Below are positions 1 through 5,485 of a DNA stretch of 5,485 nt, one piece after another. Source of the stretch: SCTD01 sp038256525 (lineage in GTDB: Bacteria > Actinomycetota > Actinomycetes > Mycobacteriales > SCTD01); the NCBI GenBank assembly GCA_038256525.1, contig JBBSKF010000180.1:1-5485 (forward strand). Reading direction: 5' to 3'. Position 1 is the first letter of the stretch; each line of letters begins with the position of its first letter. The notes below the pieces were generated by a model. That model saw nothing but the letters and a program-made list of their open reading frames with translations. It searched no databases and was not told where the DNA came from. A program made the translations under genes and the position numbers.

Positions 1-656
1 ACACGCAGCCCCGCATGCGCCCGGTACCGGCGGTTGACCGAGATCAGGTTGGCGGTGAGCGCCTCGACCTGGTGGGCGTTGCGCAGCCGTCCGCCGTAGA
101 CGCCGCGCATACCGGGGATGCGGTCGGTCAGGGCCTGGACGAGGTCGGTGGCCGCCCGGTCGTCGCCGAGCACGAGCACGTCGGTGTCCACCGTGTCGAC
201 CGTCTCGTCGAGCAGCAGGACGGCACTGACGTGATGGAAGGCCGCGACCACCCGGCTGGCCGGCAGCAGCAGCTGTGCCTGCTCGGCCGCGCTGCCCTCC
301 GGGACGGCCAGCGCGTAGGCGCCCTGCTTGTCGAAACCGAGCGGGTTCACGCAGTCGATGACGATCTTGCCGCGGAGGTCGTCGGCCAGCGAGAGCAGCA
401 GCTCGCGGTGGCCTGCCCAGGGCACGGCGACGACGGCAAGATCCCCGGCGCGAGCGGCACCGGCGTTGTCCATGCCGGAGACCGTCCCCGGCAGTCCGGC
501 AGCGGCCGCGACCGCTCGGGCCGGGTCCCGCGACCCGAGCACGACCCGCAGACCGGACAGGGCCAGCCGACGGGCCAGGCCCCGACCCTGCTCACCGGTC
601 CCACCGAGCACCGCCACCACCGGATCTGCCGGCTCCACCGCCCCAGGATCGCTCAC
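1..656 (-). CDS. npdG: NADPH-dependent F420 reductase (F420H2:NADP+ oxidoreductase), 3' end cut by window edge
   Basis: This cytosolic enzyme exchanges hydride between NADP(H) and coenzyme F420, supplying F420H2 to F420-dependent reductases. The 218 visible residues have a Rossmann start VAVLGGTGEQGRG (about 14-26) and a Ser42-Arg43 pair (GSRD) after the second strand, where this family binds the NADP 2'-phosphate. They also contain the family-like blocks DCVNPLGFD (101-109), AFHHVSA (139-145) and a C-terminal LRNAHQVEALTANLISVNRRY (191-211). Family members are about 220-230 residues, so only a few codons are missing at the left edge. The GTG at 656 was chosen because AGGA (664-667) sits 7 bases upstream. 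An in-frame GTG at 680 has no such site. The gene is transcribed away from the membrane-protein gene at 768. A ProC-like dehydrogenase is less likely given the C-terminal motif. Confidence 0.92.
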   Translation of the reverse strand, partial: MSDPGAVEPADPVVAVLGGTGEQGRGLARRLALSGLRVVLGSRDPARAVAAAAGLPGTVSGMDNAGAARAGDLAVVAVPWAGHRELLLSLADDLRGKIVIDCVNPLGFDKQGAYALAVPEGSAAEQAQLLLPASRVVAAFHHVSAVLLLDETVDTVDTDVLVLGDDRAATDLVQALTDRIPGMRGVYGGRLRNAHQVEALTANLISVNRRYRAHAGLR

Positions 657-663
657 CGGGTCA

Positions 664-667
664 TCCT
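664..667 (-). promoter_or_regulatory. Ribosome binding site deciding the npdG start
   Basis: AGGA on the minus strand lies 7 bases before the GTG at 656. It selects that start over the in-frame GTG at 680. Confidence 0.6.
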
Positions 668-674
668 GGCAGCC

Positions 675-690
675 GTTCACCGAACGTTCG
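675..690. promoter_or_regulatory. Palindromic candidate operator in the divergent npdG / membrane-protein spacer
   Basis: The spacer holds three alternating half-sites, GTTC (675-678), GAAC (682-685) and GTTC (686-689). The last two form a perfect 10-bp palindrome, CGAACGTTCG (681-690). It lies about 25 bases upstream of the npdG start and about 80 upstream of the divergent gene, a usual place for a repressor site. The palindrome is visible directly. Its role as an operator is inference, and no regulator is encoded next to it. Confidence 0.35.
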
Positions 691-752
691 CCGAGCGGCG
701 GCAGGAGTCGACCGGTGTACGGCGAAGGACTCAGCGACAACGCGCCATGCCC

Positions 753-759
753 AGGAAGG
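753..759 (+). promoter_or_regulatory. Ribosome binding site deciding the start of the 768 gene
   Basis: AGGAAGG ends 8 bases before the GTG at 768. The in-frame ATG at 747 lies upstream of this site and has its nearest purine-rich stretch (724-729) 17 bases away, so GTG 768 is preferred. Confidence 0.65.
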
Positions 760-767
760 GGCCGGGG

Positions 768-1622
768 GTGACAGACAGGGCAGCAGAGCGGGCTGGAGGC
801 AGGCCGCGGGTCGCCGGGCTCAGCGCGCTGCTGGCCGACATCTCCACCCTGCGCACCACCCTGCAAGCCGACCTGAGCCTGGCCGCCGCAGCCCTCGACG
901 AGGGGGCCGAGCAGGTCGCCGGGGAGCTGATCGCCGACGACGTGGTCGCGGTGCGCGAGTTCGAGGCCCGGGCGTTCGCGGCGCTCGCGGCGATGGACGA
1001 CAAGACCCGGACCCGGCGGAGCACCCGGATCCGGACCCGCCGGCCGGGCCGAGCGCGCGGCGTGCGGCACCGGCTGGTCCCGACCGCCCCCCTGCTCGTC
1101 GCCGCCGCGGCACTGATCGGCTTCGCGGTGGGCGGCGTGCCGGAGCGAGCCGAGCCGGCTCCGGTGATGAGCAGCGCCGCGGGAGCCAGCTATGAGCTGA
1201 ACCGCCTGGCCGTTGCCGGTGCCAGCACGGCGCAGCTGCGCAACGCCGCCGAGCAGCTCAACGACGAGGTCGCCGCCGTTGTCGCCGCGTCCGGGGGCAG
1301 CCCCGCCGCGACCGCCGAGGCGCTGCTGCTGCTCGAGCGCGGCAGCGAGGTGCTGCTCGACCAAGGGGATTCTCGACAGATGCAGGGCGTGCTCACCGAG
1401 ACGCGTCAGCTGGCCGACCAGCTGCGCCGCACCTTGCCGGCGGGTCTGCAGCAGTCCTTCCCCCGACGGGACGGGCGGCCGGCTTCGATCCTGCCCGGTC
1501 GGATCGAAGCCCCCGCGCCCATCGTGCCGTTCCCTCTGCCCAGTGCCGTTCCCTCCACGCTGCCCGCCGTGCCGACACTGCCGCTGCTCGCGCCCCCGCC
1601 CGGCATGACGAACCTCCGGTAG
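768..1622 (+). CDS. Hypothetical single-pass membrane protein with helical flanks and proline-rich tail
   Basis: The 284-residue product is not recognised. Residues 1-78 are Ala/Leu/Asp/Glu-rich and probably helical (ADISTLRTTLQADLSL at 23-38). A very Arg-rich stretch (about 79-102) precedes one hydrophobic segment, about 103-124 (LVPTAPLLVAAAALIGFAVG). Residues 141-226 look like a second helical domain with SYELNRLAVAG and LLLLERGSEVL, and 243-279 is a Pro-rich tail. The positive-inside rule predicts a cytoplasmic N-terminus and an extracytoplasmic helical domain and tail. There is no signal peptide cleavage site and no cysteine. The reading frame stays open upstream across npdG, but there it is antisense, so GTG 768 with its strong ribosome site is used. 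The ATG at 747 would add seven residues. The layout (cytoplasmic helices, one TM, external helices) resembles anti-sigma or DUF5667-like proteins, but no diagnostic motif was found, so function is left open. Confidence 0.8.
   Translation: MTDRAAERAGGRPRVAGLSALLADISTLRTTLQADLSLAAAALDEGAEQVAGELIADDVVAVREFEARAFAALAAMDDKTRTRRSTRIRTRRPGRARGVRHRLVPTAPLLVAAAALIGFAVGGVPERAEPAPVMSSAAGASYELNRLAVAGASTAQLRNAAEQLNDEVAAVVAASGGSPAATAEALLLLERGSEVLLDQGDSRQMQGVLTETRQLADQLRRTLPAGLQQSFPRRDGRPASILPGRIEAPAPIVPFPLPSAVPSTLPAVPTLPLLAPPPGMTNLR
1481..1511. repeat. Perfect 11-bp inverted repeat with 9-base loop
   Basis: GGCTTCGATCC (1481-1491) and GGATCGAAGCC (1501-1511) are exact reverse complements separated by TGCCCGGTC. 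The repeat lies inside the plus-strand gene, coding around residues 239-248, and 115-145 bases beyond the minus-strand STAS-ATPase stop. Transcribed on either strand it would form a very stable hairpin. No T-tract follows on either strand. It may act as a U-less terminator for minus-strand transcription, or as a protein-binding site. Confidence 0.75.
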
Positions 1623-1625
1623 GAG

Positions 1626-2342
1626 TCAGCTGCCGGCCTCTGTGCCACGCCTCACTGCGGCCCAGACGGTCTTTCCGGGCGGGTCCGGCCGCACACCGTG
1701 CTCGACACTCAGCAGGTCGACCAGCATCAGCCCGCGGCCGCCCTCGGCCTCCTGCCCGGCGACCCGCGGGCGCGGCCGGTCCGGGCTGCCGTCCTTGACC
1801 GCGATGAGCACCGCGTCGCCGTCGGTCTGGAGCTCGAGGGCCACCGGGGGGCCGGCGTGACGCACCGCGTTGGTGACCATCTCGCTGACGATCAGCGCCA
1901 GGTCGTCGTGGATCTCGTGCAGGCCGAGCCGCTCCGCGTAGGCCGCGACGGCGGCCCGGGCCTGGGCGGGGCTCTCCAGCCCGTCCTGCAGGTCGATGCA
2001 CTCGCGCGTTGCGGTGGGGCGGTCGTCGATGTGGCGCAGCGCTTCGACCCGGTCGGCGTGCACCGTCAGCCCGCGGAGCTCGGCCGCCACGTCCACGGAG
2101 GCCGAGCAGAACTGGAGGGTGGCGCGGGGCCAGCCCGCGGCCGACGTGGCGAGCGCGCGCAGGGCGGCGACCGCCTCGGGAACGAGCTCGGAGGCCTCGG
2201 TCAGGTCGACGATGACGCCACGCGGCTGGCGCGCGAGCGTTGCCTGCACGGCAACCACCAGGCTGTCGGCATACGAGGCGCCCACCGAGCCGACCACGGC
2301 GAGCACGTGCACGCCATGGTCGATCTCCTGCCTCAGCAGCAC
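1626..2342 (-). CDS. STAS domain - GHKL ATPase fusion, partner-switching anti-sigma regulator
   Basis: The 238-residue soluble protein joins an anti-anti-sigma (STAS) fold, about 1-105, to an RsbW/SpoIIAB-like ATPase, about 115-232. The ATPase motifs are an N-box SEMVTNAVRHA (153-163, with Glu154 and Asn158), a G1-like VKDGSP (182-187), a Gly-rich GGRGLMLVDLLS (201-212) and the terminal GKTVWAAV (223-230). In this family such ATPases bind sigma factors and phosphorylate STAS antagonists on serine. In this STAS domain the usual D-S-S-G segment reads V-P-E-A (54-57), so the phospho-serine is absent and Glu56 takes its place by ungapped alignment. The start is GTG 2342, with GAGG 7 bases upstream (2350-2353). 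It lies downstream of thiC on the same strand but has its own candidate SigB-type promoter (2403-2429). Which sigma factor or partner it serves cannot be read from the window. Confidence 0.9.
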   Translation of the reverse strand: MLLRQEIDHGVHVLAVVGSVGASYADSLVVAVQATLARQPRGVIVDLTEASELVPEAVAALRALATSAAGWPRATLQFCSASVDVAAELRGLTVHADRVEALRHIDDRPTATRECIDLQDGLESPAQARAAVAAYAERLGLHEIHDDLALIVSEMVTNAVRHAGPPVALELQTDGDAVLIAVKDGSPDRPRPRVAGQEAEGGRGLMLVDLLSVEHGVRPDPPGKTVWAAVRRGTEAGS

Positions 2343-2377
2343 GCCTGCACCTCGTCGCGGCTCTAGGGACGACTCCG

Positions 2378-2393
2378 GTCGGCGGATGCCGAC
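2378..2393 (-). repeat. Stem-loop in the 5' leader of the STAS-ATPase mRNA
   Basis: On the minus strand GTCGGC-ATCC-GCCGAC gives a perfect 6-bp GC-rich stem with a 4-base loop. It begins only a few bases after the transcription start predicted from the promoter at 2403-2429. No T-run follows it, so a simple terminator for thiC is unlikely. A 5' mRNA-stabilising hairpin is a possible role, but that is inference. Confidence 0.4.
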
Positions 2394-2402
2394 ACGGTTG
2401 TC

Positions 2403-2429
2403 ATACCCCTGTCATAGAAGAGGCGAACC
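2403..2429 (-). promoter_or_regulatory. SigB/SigF-type (general stress) promoter for the STAS-ATPase gene
   Basis: The minus strand reads GGTTC (2429-2425), 16 bases, then GGGTAT (2408-2403). This fits the actinobacterial SigB/SigF pattern of a GTTT-like -35 with GGGTAT/C at -10. The predicted start near 2395-2398 leaves a leader of about 55 bases before GTG 2342. The gene it serves encodes a sigma-factor partner-switching protein, consistent with feedback control. The match is by eye, with one deviation (C for T at the end of the -35). Confidence 0.6.
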
Positions 2430-2474
2430 GGACCACGGGAAAGACACCGGAAAAAGGGCCGCAAACAGGACGAC

Positions 2475-4232
<1,758 letters not shown>

Positions 4233-4240
4233 GAGGGTTT

Positions 4241-4333
4241 CCTCCCTACGCCGGTGCGAGCCGGATCAGGTACGAACGGTCAGCGGCCGGTCCTGCCGCC
4301 CTCTCAGCCTCGGCGTGAGGCTCCCGCGGGTCG
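4241..4333 (-). promoter_or_regulatory. TPP riboswitch (THI element) controlling thiC
   Basis: In minus-strand order the leader shows GGGAGCC, then the P3 hairpin GCCTC-ACGCC-GAGGC running into the conserved CTGAGAGG. An extra stem GCGGC...GCCGC follows, then ACCTGATCCGG, the P5-type pair CCGG-CTCGCA-CCGG, and the closing GCGTAGGGAGG. These are the pyrimidine- and pyrophosphate-sensing parts of the TPP aptamer. The 3' end of the element is itself the thiC Shine-Dalgarno sequence (4241-4247). There is no room for a terminator before the ATG, so binding of thiamine pyrophosphate should block translation initiation directly. A CCC at 4328-4330 could pair with the GGG of that site. Confidence 0.95.
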
Positions 4334-4339
4334 CCCCGG

Positions 4340-4367
4340 ACTGTACGGCAGCCGGTCCTCGTGGCAG
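4340..4367 (-). promoter_or_regulatory. Candidate thiC promoter
   Basis: The minus strand reads CTGCCA (4367-4362), 16 bases, TACAGT (4345-4340). Each hexamer matches 4 of 6 positions of the housekeeping consensus. It would start transcription just before the TPP aptamer, which is where the promoter must lie. The sequence match alone is weak. Confidence 0.35.
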
Positions 4368-4373
4368 TGAGCG

Positions 4374-4598
4374 ATGCGGCAGCATGACGGCGTGCGGGAG
4401 ATCGAGGTACGCGACGACGGCATCCGACTGGGTCAGCTGCTGAAGCTCGCGGATCTCGTGGCCGCCGGATCGGACGTACGGCCGCTGCTGGCCGAAGGCG
4501 TCGTCACGGTGGACGGCCGGCCCGAGGCGCGGCGTGGACGCCAGCTCCGCAGGGGTCAGGTCGTCGCGGTCCGGGGCGAGCAGGTCCGCCTGATCTGA
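4374..4598 (+). CDS. Small S4-domain RNA-binding protein (YbcJ/RqcP-like)
   Basis: The 74-residue protein is essentially one S4 RNA-binding fold. The helical part is IRLGQLLKLADLVAAG (about 17-32), then LLAEGVVTVDGRPEARRGRQL (39-59) forms the turn and strand with the basic Arg cluster that contacts RNA. The last strand is GQVVAVRGEQVRL. Stand-alone S4 proteins of this type bind structured RNA, often ribosomal RNA, but the target here is unknown. It is transcribed divergently from thiC and lies 38 bases before the DUF4012 gene, so they may be co-transcribed. The start is uncertain. ATG 4374 is used here, but GTG 4392 gives VREIEVRDDGIRLG, closer to the N-terminus I recall for this family. Neither has a convincing ribosome binding site. 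Confidence 0.88.
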   Translation: MRQHDGVREIEVRDDGIRLGQLLKLADLVAAGSDVRPLLAEGVVTVDGRPEARRGRQLRRGQVVAVRGEQVRLI

Positions 4599-4624
4599 GT
4601 CCTCCGGCCGATGCCACGGCGCCC

Positions 4625-4630
4625 TACGCT
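4625..4630 (+). promoter_or_regulatory. Candidate -10 element for a leaderless DUF4012 mRNA
   Basis: TACGCT (TAnnnT form) ends exactly 6 bases before the ATG at 4637, which has no Shine-Dalgarno sequence. That spacing would start the transcript at the start codon. A 5-bp inverted repeat GGCGC/GCGCC (4618-4622, 4631-4635) brackets it. No -35 was found. Confidence 0.3.
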
Positions 4631-4636
4631 GCGCCC

Positions 4637-5485
4637 ATGGCGGGCAAGCACGGACGGCGACGGCGCTCGCTGTACGTGTTCGGCGCTCTGCTGCTGATCA
4701 TCGCCGCAGGCGGGTGGCTGGGCGTGCGCGGTCTCGCGGCTCAGCGCCATCTCGAGCAGGCCCGCACCGAGCTCACCGCCGCGCGCGCCGCACTGACCGA
4801 TCGTCAGGTCGAGCCGGCCCGGGCAGCGGTGCTCGCCGCCGGGCGGGAGACCGAGCGGGCCAGGGAGCTGACCGGCGACCCGGTCTGGCGGCTCGCCGCG
4901 GCGATCCCCTACGCCGGGGCCTCGCTCGAGGTGGGGCGGGCGGTCGCGGTCGCTGCCGACGACATCGCCCGCCGGGTGCTGCCTGGCGCACTGACCGCCG
5001 TCGAGACCGTCGACGCCGACTCGTTGCGGCGGCCGGACGGGGGCGTCGAGCTCACCCTGCTGCAGGCCGCCCAGCCGCCGCTGACCGCAAGCGCCGCCAC
5101 CTTCGACGCCGTCAGCGCCGAGCTGACCCGGTCACCACGCGCGGGGGTGGTCGGTCCGGTGGCCCGGGCGCGGGATCAGTTCGTGAGCCAGCTCGACGAA
5201 CTCGGCGGGCCGCTGCGCGACGGTGCCCGCGCCCTCGAGCTGGCGGTGCCCCTGTTGGGCGGTGACCGCCCCCGGCGGTTCTTCGTCCTCGTGCAGCAGA
5301 CCTCGGAGGCACGGGGCACCGGCGGGCTGGTCGGTGGCTATGCCGTGATCGAGACCGACCGCGGCCGGGTGCGGGTCAGCGCGCGGGGCAGCAACGCCGA
5401 CCTGCAGAGCGCCCGGGTGCCGGTCCCGCCAGGTGTCGGTCCGGACTTCGTCCGGCTGTACGGCGGCGGGGTCGGCGCCTTCGAG
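4637..5485 (+). CDS. DUF4012-family membrane-anchored protein, 3' end cut by window edge
   Basis: The 283 visible residues open with a basic stretch (KHGRRRR, 4-10) and one hydrophobic segment (about 12-33, LYVFGALLLIIAAGGWLGV). This indicates an N-terminal membrane anchor with the bulk outside the cytoplasm. Residues 35-80 are a charged, probably coiled-coil helix (LEQARTELTAARAAL). The conserved DUF4012 block begins near 213: RRFFVLVQQTSEARGTGG followed by LVGGYAVIETDRGRVRV (231-247). This corresponds to the family's 'R-YF---QN--E-R-TGG--G' signature. The family is common in Actinobacteria and some other bacteria, often near surface-polysaccharide genes, and has no established biochemical role. 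The gene continues beyond the right edge. ATG 4637 is used because the Lys/Arg-TM start follows it directly, although no ribosome site precedes it. Confidence 0.87.
   Translation, partial: MAGKHGRRRRSLYVFGALLLIIAAGGWLGVRGLAAQRHLEQARTELTAARAALTDRQVEPARAAVLAAGRETERARELTGDPVWRLAAAIPYAGASLEVGRAVAVAADDIARRVLPGALTAVETVDADSLRRPDGGVELTLLQAAQPPLTASAATFDAVSAELTRSPRAGVVGPVARARDQFVSQLDELGGPLRDGARALELAVPLLGGDRPRRFFVLVQQTSEARGTGGLVGGYAVIETDRGRVRVSARGSNADLQSARVPVPPGVGPDFVRLYGGGVGAFE

Noticed and set aside
675..690. LexA/SOS box
   Set aside because: The actinobacterial/Bacillus box needs GAAC-N4-GTTC. Here GAAC and GTTC are directly adjacent.
714..740. Housekeeping promoter for npdG (TTGTCG, 15 bases, TACACC on the minus strand)
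   Set aside because: The spacer is short and the -10 matches only 3 of 6 positions, too weak to list as a feature.
15..767. Long plus-strand open frame continuous with the membrane-protein gene
   Set aside because: It is antisense to npdG, whose product matches a known family across its whole length. The strong ribosome site and start at 768 mark the real gene.
2430..2474. Possible intrinsic terminator after thiC (T-rich stretch CCCTTTTTCCGG on the minus strand)
   Set aside because: The T-run is not preceded by a stable hairpin, and the nearby CCGG repeats do not form a convincing stem.
4714..5265. 183-codon Arg/Gly-rich open frame on the plus strand
   Set aside because: It overlaps the DUF4012 gene in another frame and has shadow composition, while the frame from 4637 gives a membrane anchor and a recognisable family block.

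Overview
The window comes from a high-GC actinomycete-type bacterium. The evidence is strong G/C bias at third codon positions, frequent GTG starts, a coenzyme F420 reductase gene, a SigB/SigF-type promoter, an actinobacterial-style STAS/ATPase regulator and a TPP riboswitch ending directly in the Shine-Dalgarno sequence. The genus cannot be named from the sequence alone. No tRNA, rRNA, insertion sequence, CRISPR array or phage gene was seen, and no gene-free stretch exceeds 300 bases.

Layout, left to right. (1) npdG, a NADPH:F420 oxidoreductase on the minus strand (656 to the left edge), lacks only its last few codons. (2) After a 111-base divergent spacer with a palindromic candidate operator comes a plus-strand gene (768-1622) for an unrecognised single-pass membrane protein. 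(3) It converges, with only 3 bases between stop codons, on a minus-strand gene (1626-2342) for a STAS domain fused to a GHKL (RsbW/SpoIIAB-like) ATPase, a partner-switching regulator. This gene has its own candidate general-stress promoter. (4) Upstream of it on the same strand is thiC (2475-4232), the HMP-P synthase of thiamine biosynthesis, led by a TPP riboswitch (4241-4333). (5) Divergent from thiC are a small S4-domain RNA-binding protein (4374-4598) and the start of a DUF4012-family membrane protein (4637 to the right edge).

The genes do not form one pathway. thiC is controlled alone by thiamine pyrophosphate, and npdG serves F420 redox metabolism. The STAS-ATPase probably belongs to a sigma-factor/anti-sigma network that feeds back on its own promoter. 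The part most worth a second look is 768-2429: the fused regulator with its altered STAS phosphorylation site, its SigB-like promoter, and the facing orphan membrane protein whose 3' end holds a perfect 11-bp inverted repeat.
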